Positions 10,196-21,516 of a stretch of DNA of 64,000 bases are shown here, in pieces. Where the stretch lies: NCBI GenBank assembly GCA_009192285.1, contig WBVU01000008.1, forward strand, positions 806,001-870,000. Direction: 5' to 3'. The notes beneath the pieces were generated by a model. The model was not told where the DNA came from. It ran no database searches and was given only the letters and a program-made list of their open reading frames with translations. The translations under genes were made by a program, and so were the position numbers. Source of the DNA: Morchella semilibera (taxonomy: Eukaryota > Ascomycota > Pezizomycetes > Pezizales > Morchellaceae). The number at the start of each line of letters is the position of its first letter. Positions within the stretch are counted from its first letter, which is position 1.

Positions 10196-10804
10196 ATGTC
10201 CACGCCAACTCCTGTAATTCCTGAACCCCGACTCCCTCTTGAGATCCTTCTCGCCATCGCCGAGCACCTCCCCATCCGCACCCTCTCCGCCTTCTCCCGC
10301 ACATCCCACACCCTCCACAACCTCCTAACCCCCCTAGTCGACGCCTGCTTCGCCCGCAGCGCGCCCTGGATCCTCCCTTGGGCCGTCCGCACCAACCGTC
10401 CCCCGCTACTGTTACGCGCACTAAGCGTCGCCCCCGCCCCGCGACGGGGCGACGCCCAGGAGCTCATCCAGGGCGCCATAGCCGCCGGCCACACAGACCT
10501 ACTACGAATCCTAGTGGACCATGGGGTCACACCGGGCGAAGGCAACTTGAGCTACCCACTGATATTGGCAATTGAAACGGCCAATGTGGAGATCACAAGC
10601 ATACTCCTGGGCGCCGGGGCGAGGCTCTATGGGCCCACTCTAGACCGTCGGCCGTGGACCCCGGCAGATGCCGCGCCGGAGGAGCGCAGGAGGGAGGTTG
10701 ACAGGTTGTTGAAGGTGTATGGTATGCAGTATTGGCGGCAGGAGCCGCTGGCTGCCGCGCAACCCGTGACGGGGCCACCGCCGGGGTGGAATGGTTGCAT
10801 GTAG
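10196..10804 (+). CDS. F-box/ankyrin-repeat protein
   Basis: A single-exon frame of 202 residues. Residues about 12-50 are F-box-like (LPLEILLAIAEHLPIRTLSA), the part that would bind SKP1 in an SCF ubiquitin ligase. It is followed by ankyrin-like repeats, the clearest around AIAAGHTDLLRILVDHGVTP and AIETANVEITSILLGAGARL, which would bind the substrate. The ATG at 10196 follows CCACC and starts just before the F-box, so I prefer it to upstream codons. With only about two to three ankyrin units it is short for such proteins. It faces a related gene at 13374-12500. Codon third positions are strongly C/G-biased, unlike the flanks. Family call is firm; the partner and target are unknown. Confidence 0.75.
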   Translation: MSTPTPVIPEPRLPLEILLAIAEHLPIRTLSAFSRTSHTLHNLLTPLVDACFARSAPWILPWAVRTNRPPLLLRALSVAPAPRRGDAQELIQGAIAAGHTDLLRILVDHGVTPGEGNLSYPLILAIETANVEITSILLGAGARLYGPTLDRRPWTPADAAPEERRREVDRLLKVYGMQYWRQEPLAAAQPVTGPPPGWNGCM

Positions 10805-12499
10805 TCGGGGATATGGTGCGGAGGGTCAATGGGTTGTGGGAGGTAAGAGAGGAGTAGTCTGCCAGCAGCGTGGCCGGAGCCCGGGAATGTAACCTTCTCT
10901 CAGCATGTATCTCCTAGTAGGTGGTAATCCAACTATATATACCAGATACGTCCCCAGACTCCCTCCCCTCGCTATAATTGCCTCTGTGGTGCGTAGAAAA
11001 CATTCCAATTGCCACTCATCTCTCTACCACCACAACTAATGCATCGTTTGACGCATTTACTAATATAAAAAGGATCCGCGAATGCAACGAAGGATATTAA
11101 TGCATCACAGCAACGAATTTACTGATGACACCAACACACTCACTGATACCCTGGCTGCGAATAGTCAATAGCATGCCTGAAATGATTGAAATCATATCTA
11201 TTTATAGCATGGCGTAATAGATTAGCTTTTCAGTGGTCTAGTATAATGGTTCAAGATCAATTATCTGACAGTTTTCTGGGATTTTGATGCATTTTGGACG
11301 CATTATAGATGGATTTTCGATGAATTATGAGGTGGTGCATCTTGGATGCATATGCTGATTCATTACGTGGGGTGGTAGTAGGGTGGGACACGACATTTCC
11401 TCACCACCTGGGCGAGTATGTCGCTACGCTGGTGGGTAACGGTAGTCTAAACCCGCTACTACCGGTGTTCCCCCGTATGAGAGGAGCGAATATAATTCCT
11501 TATACAGGGAGGAATTTAGTAGCCCTATAACGATGTAATTGCCTTAACAAAGGAGCAGTAATGAGACAATAGAATAGTGGTCTAGAGTTCTCATAATTCT
11601 TACAGGAAGGATATATTCTCCCCCGCTCGCAGTAATAATCCCAACGGAACTGCCACATGTTGGAGCGGGTGATAATCTATGACGCACCTCCGACGGGATT
11701 TTTTTTTTGTTTACCTCAGTAATCGTATCCAGCCGTAAGGCTGTGGCGATATCGCGCCAACCTCCGACGGGAAGGGACGTTTTACCGAGGAGCAATTTGG
11801 TGGCGCGTGGGGGTGGATAAGGCAGAAAGAGAGGCGTGATGCACGCGTACTCTACTGCAATCATTTGTTGGTACGTTCGTTTATGATTACTTGTCTTTGG
11901 GGTCTGGTGCTTCTTCGAGTATTCGCCTGCACTACAAGGTAATGCAGAGGCTATGTCTCAACATCTCTCGTGGTGTATATCTTTATATACCTACGTAATT
12001 ATGTCTCTTCGGATATACAATCCTTCCCACACTCAGGGCAAAACGAGGTCAATTGCGAGTGCCGTGTGCAGGTTTCTATCACAGCACGGTTAACTTAAAC
12101 CCTCTATAACACGCTACAGGTACAGTAGACTGAATCTAGCTCGACTGATGAGCTTTGGAGTAGAGGAGTACCAGATCAAGCCATGATCGGAATGGGCGGG
12201 GGTGTCTAATGATATGCCGCTGGGCATCTACGATTATATTACATTTGTGGTCATTCTCACCCCACATGTTACATATCTTCTCGCTCCCCCTCTGTCTCGA
12301 AGGAGAACGGGGCCGGCGGGTTTGTGATATCTTCGTCGCTAGTATAAATACCAGCTGCTTGCAAAATCCTCCAGCACTCCAACCTTCCCCGGAGACACTA
12401 GGGTCCTCTCCGGGACCGCTCCAACCACCTGCAGCGGACAGGAAACCAGCAAATACGGTGCACACGTTTCTTCGTCCGTTTGACTAGCACCTTCACCGC
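10805..12499. other. Intergenic stretch between the two F-box genes
   Basis: No gene is supported apart from the retroposed insert at 11699-11759. A short GATGCAT-rich stretch (11040-11350) is repetitive but has no clear unit. Confidence 0.35.
11699..11759 (-). mobile_element. Very short A-tailed retroposed insert, copy 4
   Basis: The exact 13-base repeat ACCTCCGACGGGA (11686-11698 and 11760-11772) flanks a 61-base segment that starts with a T-run. On the minus strand it contains CCACAGCCTTACGGCTGGA, TACGATTACTGAGGTAAAC and an A-tail. This is the cleanest single example of the family and shows a unit of about 50 bases plus tail. Confidence 0.78.
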
Positions 12500-13374
12500 C
12501 TACACATCACCCCTCAACATCGCTACCTGGAGAGAGGACTGGGAATACCGGTTAGGTTCATCGACATCTGCTCCCGCCTCCAGCAGCAGATTCAGCATTT
12601 CCATATTTTCCCCACGCTGCTCGCAGCAGACATGCAGCGGGCGCATCCCTGAGCGTCCTGGTTTCTCGTTGACGTCTGCCTTATGCTTTAGCAGCAACTT
12701 CACCGTGTCCACACACCCAAAGTGTACTGCCCAGGTCAGAGCAGTGCGGCGATAGAGCCTGAGCCACTGGAGATGGTATCCGCGCTCGACAAATGGCGGC
12801 AACAGCCACCGCGCGTGAAACATCGCGAAACGGATAGGCTCGAAGAGTACCATTCCCCAATATGTGCCAGGTGGCCTCAAAACCGCCCCGCGGGCAAGCA
12901 GCGCCTCGATGGTCGCAAGATCGAAAGAACGGGTGGCAACATCGAGCAGCGTATGTAGCATGGTTGAGCTCGAATGGCGGAAATAGGGACGCCAAACATA
13001 GTGTGCCGGCAGGGCGTGTTCGTCGAGGCGGTGGCTTTCGACTTACATGCTCTCGTGAGGTGCTTTAACCCTGGCTTTGCACCGGCGGCGACGGCTACCC
13101 GTAGTTTTGCGGTGTTGTTTTGGAGACAAGCGGCGGTCAGGACCGCGTCCTTCTGCGCGATGAGCAAGGAGTGGAGACTGGGTCCCGGGAAATTGAAGAG
13201 ATAGCGACAGGCCCTCATAAGATGAGAGAGATCCTGCAAATCGAGAGGCTGGACGATGTCGAGGATCAGCTCGGGGGGGAGGGCAAGTAGACGGCAAGAT
13301 CTGACTGGTCGGGGGCTAGCCACTGCGAGTAAAGATGCCGGTGGCGCCATAGTAATGTCACTCTGTTTCTCCAA
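12500..13374 (-). pseudogene. F-box/ankyrin-repeat gene with a broken frame
   Basis: Reading begins at 13374 with an N-terminus carrying an F-box-like segment (LPPELILDIVQPLDLQDLS) and the start of an ankyrin array (DAVLTAACLQNNTAKLRVA). A good donor, GTAAGT, starts at 13046, but the only nearby acceptor (TTCGAG at about 12971) keeps the wrong frame. The ankyrin repeats resume in another frame from about 12961 to 12500, with TALTWAVHFGCVDTVKLLL and MLNLLLEAGADVDEPN, ending in a normal stop. So a one-base shift, or an unusual splice, separates the halves. It is a paralogue of the gene at 10196-10804 and convergent with it. Confidence 0.6.
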
Positions 13375-14410
13375 TAGTCGTTAGGGAGTGGTTTGGAAAG
13401 CAGATAAGGGTAATTGGGTGTTGGGTCCGGTCATGTCGCGGGGAGTATGGTTGGGGACACCTGTAACCGGAATTGATTTCCGAGGATCACTTTCCTAATC
13501 GGGTAGGTCACAGATATACCCTGACCTGCAGATGCGACCTGCAGGTCTGTAGGTCGATCTTCGGTCACTGCTTGCTGAGGGCCCCTTTACCGTTACTCTA
13601 GTAAATGTTACCATATTAGCAAAGCCCTAATTACTTTCTCGGAATAGGAGGTCAAGTGGCGGGTATGTACTTCCAGCAGGGCTTGTTGCACGTTGGTAGG
13701 GTCAGGGTCCAGCCTCCTCTCGTCAGAATTCCCCTTCTCGGTGGAGCCCTGAGAGGAATATCGGTTCATGCACGGTCCCGCACCCCCAAGACGCGAGAAC
13801 TGGACATACCCTGAGTTGCGCAGTCTCCCAAGTGGGAGGGGTTTCTGGCTTGTGCTATCCACCCCGGCCTGCCAAGAGCAATGTCGACTTGGTCTGTCCA
13901 TGCTGGCATGACCCGCCCTACAAGGAAGGAACTAAACTTAGATGGGGAACCTATGATCTGATAAGGGAGGTAAGGGGATCTGTTAGTAAAGCCACAAAAA
14001 ATTTCTCCCTAGGGGATACCGGGGGTACCAACACCACCTGCTAAACTACATTTAGTTTAGATCTGGCCAATCCCTGTTTCTAATTTTGAGCTCAGGTTTT
14101 GAGCTCTTGGCGAAATTCCCACACAAAAGATATCGCCAAGAACTCAATATTTAGGTTCAGAGGTTGTTGGCTAAGTCGCTCTAATGCATCGCTCGCTCGT
14201 AGTTGGACGTGCCAAATGCCATAAAGACTGAGACGAGGTGGAGCGCGATGATTTTATCCAGTGACCCCATATGTCCTGTCTTGTACATACTACCTGTCAA
14301 TGGTCATTTGAGGGGCTTAACTGCGCGTGCATAAGAAAGAAGGAATTAATTTGTGAGACATCTAATGGTCGGATCCCTGCCTAATGGGGACGATACAAAA
14401 GCCTAGCCTT
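13375..14410. other. Intergenic stretch
   Basis: No supported gene. A short partly repeated ACCTGCAGATGCG/ACCTGCAGGTCTG stretch lies near 13525-13550. Confidence 0.35.
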
Positions 14411-14539
14411 GAGTAGAACGTACATGCAAGGCTCTGGGATTAAGTGAGCGAACTATTAAAGGAGTGTTGGTAGGTGAGGATCCGTTCACTCAGTTTATCC
14501 CAGAGCCTTGCATATGTTAGTAGGCCCTGCGTTCTACTC
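14411..14539. repeat. 129-bp imperfect inverted repeat (hairpin or MITE)
   Basis: GAGTAGAACG at 14411-14420 is inverted at 14530-14539, and GCAAGGCTCTGGGAT at 14426-14440 is inverted at about 14498-14512, with a further weaker arm (GTGAGCGAA against TTCACTCAG). The two arms are offset by a 10-base asymmetry. No clear target duplication is seen. It may be a small MITE or a transcribed hairpin. Confidence 0.55.
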
Positions 14540-14758
14540 ACTTTTAGCACAGATACTAGATAAAGAGGGGTACCGAATCAAGAATTTATTTGACAATCAT
14601 AACCTAGGCGCATCGGGTGCATAACAGCTATCATTACGCTCCAACCTCCACGGTGGTTTCTTCAGGTTAGTCAATACTCTCTCTAAAATAAAACTCTTTA
14701 CGGATACTTCCTTACAAAAGCGTACTCATAAACCGTTCTAATTTCTTTTGGTTGTTAC

Positions 14759-14812
14759 TTTTTTTTTTGTTTACATCATTAATTGTATCTAGCCTTAGGC
14801 TATGACAACATC
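14759..14812 (-). mobile_element. Very short A-tailed retroposed insert, copy 5
   Basis: A T-run followed by GTTTACATCATTAATTGTAT and CTAGCCTTAGGCTATG matches the 3' end of copies 1, 3 and 4. I could not find a convincing target duplication, so the right limit is approximate. Confidence 0.5.
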
Positions 14813-15640
14813 ACACTACCCCAGAACTACTAACCCTCCTTCCACCGCCGCCTTCAACAAAGGGAAATCGTACCAAAGAAAATCATAACATAATACGCGC
14901 ACTCATAAAAACATAAAAAACATTCTGTCTCCCCTACTCCCCTTGTTCGCTTGCTCCTTTTCTAGACCTCCCCACCCTCGGTTCAATTCCTTCTCCCTCT
15001 CCGCCTCTTCACCATCTTCTTCACCTTTCTTCCGTCGGTACTCTTCCGTCCTCTGCTTCCCTGGGTGTGTTATGATGCAACGTTCATATAGTATTGAATC
15101 CCACCGATTTTCATGATGCAGAATCTAGTATCGGCAAAAAACACACGGGCGGGTATAGGTAAGAATATGATCTCCAGGTGAAGCCTTCATAAGGGGAAAA
15201 TGTAATATTTAGCTAAACAAGGAAAGGCTTCTTGAGCACCTAGGTGAGAATAAAGTTGCATTATATCTATTAACCAGAGTAACAGAGCTAGCCAGTACCG
15301 GAACTGTATAGCATAATGGCTCCACCGCTGGCCAGAAATACCAACCCCCCTGGTATTGGACGGCGGGAGTTAGGAGTGGCTGTATACAATGTGTCCGTAA
15401 TTACCCATTAATTGGGACCTGTAGGCGATCCTTCTTTCAGCAATTCCTTGTCCGTTGATGTAATACGCGGTTTGGGGTGGCCGCATATTTCAACATTCCG
15501 CATATCGTCCGGATCCGCACTGGAATTAAAGCGGTTGTTACAATTCTGACAATGTCAGATCCTGCCAGATAATGGCCAAAGCAGAAAGCTTGACGGCGCC
15601 AAAAATGGTGGTGCTCCAAGTAAGTTCGAAATTTGGCCTG
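14813..15640. other. Intergenic stretch
   Basis: A pyrimidine-rich stretch (14930-15065) is present but no supported gene. Confidence 0.3.
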
Positions 15641-15778
15641 TTGATTTTCAACTCGCGGGGATACACAGCGGAGGGTTATCTAACTATACCACAAGCTAAT
15701 AACGGAGTACTCGAAAAATTATTATCGCAATAACGGACGGGCGCAGCCTTTGATGAGGAAGGGGGGGACAGGGTTAAA

Positions 15779-16003
15779 TCACTGCTCATAATGTGGGCTG
15801 TAAAGTTTTCTCTTTGTGTTATTGTCGCTGGTACTTGATATCCTGTTGAAGGAGGCTTTAAACTGGTGGAGTTGATATGGAAGTATAAACAAAGGAAAAG
15901 TGTCATATTTCTCATATACGGCGATAGTCTTGGATCCTTTGCGAGCGGCTTCGGACTTTGAAGGAGCCCCGTAAGCGGAACGTCCAATGAATCCTGCCAT
16001 CAT
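15779..16003 (-). CDS. Possible small gene or first exon next to the hAT element
   Basis: From 16000 the frame begins MAGFIGRSAYGAPSKSEAAR and has a basic, Ser/Lys-rich start followed by a hydrophobic stretch (FPLFILPYQL). It matches nothing I know. Its only point of interest is position: its start lies 58 bases from the left end of the hAT element, so the insertion would lie in its leader. It may be chance. Confidence 0.15.
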   Translation of the reverse strand: MMAGFIGRSAYGAPSKSEAARKGSKTIAVYEKYDTFPLFILPYQLHQFKASFNRISSTSDNNTKRKLYSPHYEQ

Positions 16004-16456
16004 TCCATCGATGGATACTGGTATGGTGGGAGTACAGTATTGTTATACAGCTCACGAATCCAAGCCCGGCGACGGGTAGGGGTTTAGTTGGGTATACCCG
16101 GGTAAGGAATGGGTACTTTGGGCTGGGTACGAGATACTGGAAGTTTTGCAGGATGGGTCAGGAGTGTTTTTTACCTGGGTAATTCCAGTTTTCAACGGGT
16201 AGAAGGTAGGAAGTTCTAGAACTTCTTCGAAGTAGATAATAATGAGAAACAAAGGACAATTGCAATGCTTGTGGAGAGTTCTAGGAAGGGGTCCGGGTAT
16301 ATGCTTTAAGTTGGTTTCTTTGGTTTTATGGCAATGCTTTGTTTAAAAGATTATGCTTGGATCGGACTGTATAAATACAATGGATCTTGTCTTTCATATG
16401 AACAACATTATTGATCGCTGTTCACTCTCATTATGTCCTCTCCATCAGAGTCAGAT

Positions 16457-17090
16457 TGTGACGGAGTTGACCGACGCAAAGAAGAAGGTGACAATGATGA
16501 CGCAGATAGGCTCGAGGAGCACAGTCTATGCGACGAGGAGACTGACGAAGACAGGAGCAACACCGAACAAGCACTCGTACCGATACCGGCAAGGGCAAAG
16601 GCAAGAGCAAGGGCACAAGGATGTAAGGCAGGGGACGTGTGGACCGAATGGACCTCAGCGAGAACGATAATAGATACTATGGGTTTCCTCTTCTCAGGGG
16701 GACAGAGTCTTTGGTACGGAAGACTATAGCTTGGAAGTAGGAGTAGATTCCTATGTACTGAGATAACAGAAAGACGAGACAGAGAGAAAAGAAGAAAAGA
16801 ACTAAGGAAAACATCTATCCCCGCTATTTAACATACCTCCTCCACTAGTCCGCTATGACTCACACTTTCGCTTATAGAACCTCATAGAAACCCATCGCTA
16901 CCACACCTCGTAATCCTCCCCACCATCTCCGCTATTCTACATTACCAATCCATCACGCCATCGAACCTCCTAGAACTCAATGACGACAACCTCCACCTTA
17001 CGCTCCCCACTCTCGCTTAACATTACTCTGACAATCAAAACCATACATCGCCTACCAAACTATCGGGACAGATGCTAAGACGCCGGGACA
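16457..17090 (-). repeat. Solo LTR, family LTR-A, copy A
   Basis: A 634-bp LTR with TG...CA ends, flanked by the 5-bp duplication CAGAT (16452-16456 and 17091-17095). The minus orientation is inferred from a TTAAATAG TATA-like box followed by a pyrimidine-rich stretch, and from the paired element at 27520-33992. It sits within the hAT transposase gene. Confidence 0.88.
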
Positions 17091-17597
17091 CAGATCTCAG
17101 CGTAGTTGAGACAGAATCTCAATCACAAGAAATTCAAACTAGATATCAGAACAACAACGAACTAGAAGAAGTAAACCAGCAAAGAAAAAGGAAAAAAAGA
17201 GCGGTAGATCTATTCTCTTGGGTATGGGGCCCGTCTGAAGCTCCTAATGGTACGATTATCAAGGTTGAAGGTGTGGAATACTGGCAATGTGCACGTTGTA
17301 ATGTGAAATATGAGAGAGAGCATGGGACCAATAATGCGCGACATCATCTCAGTACCAAGCATGGTATTGTTGAGGATGGAAAAAGGGCAGTTAATAGGCT
17401 CAACAAAATGATAGGTTCCATTCAAGCATCAATGGAGGTTGCGAGAAAACGGGCTCTTAAACAACAATAAGAAGTACAAGCGGAATTGGATAGGCAGACA
17501 GAGCAGCATCAAACCAGGTTTCCGGAGCTTGACCCAACTGTCATGCAAGATCTGTGGGTTAAACTTGTCAGCATTCATGACCTCCCCTTTTCAGCAC

Positions 17598-18230
17598 TGT
17601 CCCGGCGTCTTGGCATCTGTCCCGACAGTCCGGTGAGTGATGCATGGTTATGATTGTTGTGGTAATGTTAAGCGAGAAGCGGGGATGCGAGTTGGAGGGT
17701 GTCGTAATTAGGTTCTAGGAGGTTCGATGGCGTGATGGATTGGTAATGTAGAATAGCGGAGATGGTGGGGAGGATTACGAGGTGTGGTAGCGACGGGTTT
17801 CTATGAGGTTCTATGAGTGAAAGTATGAGTCATAGCGGATTAGTGGAGGAGGTGTGTTAAATAGCGGGGATAGATGTTTTTCTTAGTTCTTTCTTTCTTT
17901 TCTCCCTGTCTCGTCTTCCTGTTATTTCGGTACATAGGAATCTACTCCTATTTCTAAGCCATAGCCTCTCGTACCACAGACTTGGTCCTCTCACAAGAGG
18001 AAGCTCATAGTATCTATCATCGTTCTCGTTGAGGTCCATCTGGTCCTCACCTTTCCTGCCCTGTGCTCTTGTGCTCTCGCCCTTGCCTCTGCCTTCGCCT
18101 GTGCCTGTGCTTGGGCCTGGCTGGCGTCGCCTTTGTCTTCGTCAGTTCCCTCGTCACGTAGGCTGTGCTCCTCGGGACCTTCTGCGTCATCATTGTCATC
18201 TTCCTCTTTGCGTCGGGTTGCTCCGTCACA
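17598..18230 (+). repeat. Solo LTR, family LTR-A, copy B
   Basis: A 633-bp LTR starting TGTCCCGGCG and ending CCGTCACA, flanked by AGCAC (17593-17597 and 18231-18235). It is a second insertion into the same hAT gene, in the opposite orientation to copy A. Confidence 0.88.
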
Positions 18231-20007
18231 AGCACCTACATGGCCCGAACTACACACAGTAATTCATGCGATCCGGTTAGAAGCAGAGTTACTCATGCCT
18301 CAATCCCCAAATACAGTACGGAATTGGATACTCAAAGCAGATAAAGACCGACAAGATACAATAAAAGTTCAACTTTCTGAAGCTATTTCTGCAATTCATA
18401 TTAGTATGGATATGTGGACATCACCAAATAACCTTGCACTTCTCGCAATTGTTGCTCATTTTGTTAGTAAACGGGGAAATGTATTATGTATTCTCTTAGG
18501 TCTCAGTGAGATACAAGGGTCACATACTGGATCTAATCTGTGTTCTGCTTTTTTTCAAGTAGCAGAGGATTATAGTATTATTCAGAAACTCGGATATGTG
18601 ATGATGGATAATGCTAGTACCAACGACACCATGTTGGTTCACTTAAGAGAATATCTACAGCGATACGCAATTGACTTCAACTGCGAAGAATGGAGGTTGC
18701 GGTGCACAGGGCATATAATCAATTTGACGGTACAAGTTTTTCTGTTTGGTATAAGTAAGCATGCTCTAGAGGTGGAAGGTGATGAGTTGGAATATATTGA
18801 AGAAAATATGGATGAATGGAGGTCACTTGGCCCATTAGGAAAAGCACACAATATTTGTATTTTCTCTCGACGCAGCCCACAAAGAGTGGCACAGTTCCGT
18901 CAGCTAAGCGGTGGGCTCTTAATCAAAAGAGATAATGCAACCCGTTGGAATTCATGGGCAGATATGTTAACATCTATGCTGCAACCGGATATGAAAAGAG
19001 CAATCAAAGACTACACCGATGAGAACCAAGAGTTAGAAAAAGATAGACTGACATGGGAAGACTGGAATCTATTGGAATCTGTCATTAATATTTTAATTGC
19101 TTTCTGTTTAGCTACAAAAGAAACAGAAGGTTTAAACTCCACTCTAACAAAGGTTTTACCCTCCATCGATTACCTTTTACACACCTATCAGACAGCTCTT
19201 GATCCACACCAAACATGTCCTATTTTGTCAGCAATGATAAAAGTAGGTGGGGAGAAATTGGATTTTTATTATTCGGCAAGTTCCAGGGCTCCTGTTTATC
19301 TCGCTGCAGTAGTATTAAATCCAGAATTGAAATGGGTTTATTTTGAGCGTCGTTGGAAGCAGACTTGGGTAAGAGATGGAAAGCGAGCACTGAAAGATTA
19401 CTGGAAGCGATACAAAGATAGTCTGGACGAGCCAATCATTGAAGAGAATGAGGAATTAGAGGAGGAGGAAAACGCTTTTCATGCATGGATGGATTTTGGA
19501 TTATCGACAGCAACACAAAGTAGAAGAGTGGTTGATGACTACGAGAGATACTGTTCTTATTCAGTTCCAGACAGAGCTGTCTCCAATGCATTACTGTGGT
19601 GGCTCAAGCCTAGACAACAAAAGGGGTATCCAGTCTTAGCTCCTTGGGCTGTCAACATCCACTCTATACCAGCGATGTCTTCTGAACCAGAACGTATCTT
19701 CTCAGGAGCGAAGAAAACAGTTTCAGACCGTAGACATAGTATGATTCAGGAAAGCATACAAGCTAGTCAATGCTTAAAGTCTTGGATTAGAGCGGAGGAG
19801 ATCGATAACTAGAGTATCGTCCTTGAGTTGTCTTTGTATGCTTAGTTCTTTTATTTCAATAAAATTTTAACCCGTTAATAGTTCCTTTTTACCCAGATAA
19901 TAGTGAATGGGTTGGGTTGGGTTAGGTAGTTGATTCCACAGTTTTGGTGGGCCGGGTCGAAGCCCTGTTTCTACCCGGGCATACCCACTGCAGGGCTTGC
20001 ACGAATC

Positions 20008-20223
20008 TTTAGCCCGATCGGCCGGGTACTTTTGGAACCCCCCATATAAATAATTAGCCCAAGAAATATCTTCTTTTCCGCTATCTCGCCTATTTTCCAA
20101 GGTCGTTATGATGTCCGGCATTCTTACTCCAACCAACGTATTTGTATTGCTAGAAATATCGTCGCTGGGGAATAATTTGGATCTCAACATGCTCCCTCAA
20201 CCGCCGGGCCCACATTGATATAG
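20008..20223. other. Short spacer between the hAT element and LTR copy C
   Basis: No gene is seen. The expected 5' part of the Tc1-like transposase is not present here. Confidence 0.4.
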
Positions 20224-20865
20224 TGTGACGGAGAAGACCGACCCAAAGAAGAAGATAACAATGATGACGCAGATAGGCTCGAGGAGCACAGTCTACGCGA
20301 CGAGGAGACCGACGAAGACAAAGGCAACATCGGGCAGGTACAAGCACAGGCACCGGCAAAGGCAAAGGCAAGGGCAAGGGCAAGGGCAAGGGCAAGGACA
20401 CAGGGCAGAGAAAGTTAGGACCAGATGGACCTCAACGAGAACGATGATAAGTACTATGGGTCTCCTCTTATTAGGAGGACAGAGTTATTTGGTATGAGAG
20501 GCTATGGCTTGGAAATAGGAGTAGATTCCTATGTACCGAGATAACAGGAAGACGAGACAGAGAGAAAAGAAAGAAAGAACTAAGGAAAACATCGATCCCC
20601 GCTATTTAACACACCTCCTCCACTAGTCCACTATGACTCACCCTATCACTCACAGAATCCCATAGAAATCCATCGCTACCACACCTCCTATTCCTCCACA
20701 CCATCTTCGCTATTTACATTACCAATCCATCACGCCATCGGACCTCCTAGATACCTATGACGACAACCTTCCTTAGCACACCCCTCCCTCGCTTAACTAT
20801 TCCTGAACAATCACAACAGCGCTTCGACTACCAAATCTTCGGGACTGATGCCAAGACGCCGGACA
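20224..20865 (-). repeat. Solo LTR, family LTR-A, copy C, without target duplication
   Basis: A 642-bp copy of LTR-A. Unlike all other solo copies its flanks (TATAG on the left, CACAA on the right) do not match, and the right flank enters a transposase gene whose 5' part is missing on the left. This is what recombination between two separate LTRs would leave. Confidence 0.75.
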
Positions 20866-21516
20866 CACAATTGGGTTGGATCTATAGTAGAAATAAGAAA
20901 GGATATATTGATGGTCAGGAGGATGCAATAGAGTATAGAACAAATATTTTTATTCCCCATTGGAAGGTAAATTTGAATCATTGAATCAATCTTTATGTAA
21001 GAAAACATATGCTTATTCAAATTTACTTATAGGATATTTTCATAACACTACGGGAGTACGAGGATAATGGAGAAATATATAAAAGTTTGCCTCTTGAAAC
21101 GAAGCATCGCATTCTTATTACCTATGACGAGTCAACATTGAATACCAATGATGGAAAATCATATTCTTGGAAACTGAAGGGTCAAGAGTGGTTGAGACCC
21201 AAATCACGGGGCAAAAGAATCATGATATCCGAGTTTTTAACCGAAGCTGGTGGTCGCTTGTCCGTCTATGACAGTGAATTGCAGTACCGGCAATATGCAT
21301 GCGAAATAATAAAATATGGGAGTGGCAAAAATAATGATAGTTGGTGGGACTCAAATAAAATGGTAAAACATGTTTTGGAAAAAGCGATTCCTATATTTGA
21401 AAAGGCTTTCCCCGATTATATCGGCGTCTTTGCATTTGATAACTCAAGCGGACATTCATGTAAGGCTTTAGACGCTCTTGTGGCATGCCGGATGAATCTA
21501 AATCCTGGCAGAAAAC

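Larger units (their letters stand above)
16433..19812 (+). pseudogene. hAT transposase gene, interrupted by two solo LTRs
   Basis: Coding begins at 16433 (MSSPSESD), resumes after the first LTR at 17096, and after the second LTR at 18236, ending at 19812; all junctions keep frame across the 5-bp duplications. A BED-type zinc finger lies at about 17270-17350 (YWQCARCNVKYERE with CxxC, then HH and KHG). The RNase H-like core shows SMDMWTS and MMDNAST as the two first acidic positions and SSEPERIFSGAKKTVSDRR as the third, inside the C-terminal hATC dimerisation region (about 19560-19790). One in-frame TAA at 17468-17470 lies between the finger and the core. The element would cut and paste DNA; this copy cannot make its protein with the insertions in place. 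Confidence 0.88.
16061..19999 (+). mobile_element. hAT transposon with two solo LTRs inside
   Basis: The 8-base duplication CACGAATC at 16053-16060 and 20000-20007 flanks terminal inverted repeats: the left end starts CAAGCCCGGCGACGGGTA and the inverted right end CAAGCCCTGCAGTGGGTA, 14 of 18 bases alike. The element is 3,939 bp, of which about 1.28 kb are two LTR-A solo copies with their duplications. It encodes one hAT transposase, described separately. The exact target duplication shows the element arrived as a unit and has not been rearranged at its ends. Confidence 0.92.

Noticed and set aside
11225-11290. tRNA-like stretch AGTGGTCTAGTATAATGG
   Set aside because: It resembles a tRNA A box, but no B box, acceptor stem or cloverleaf follows.
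13608-14044. Frames on both strands of 70-97 codons
   Set aside because: No recognisable protein features.
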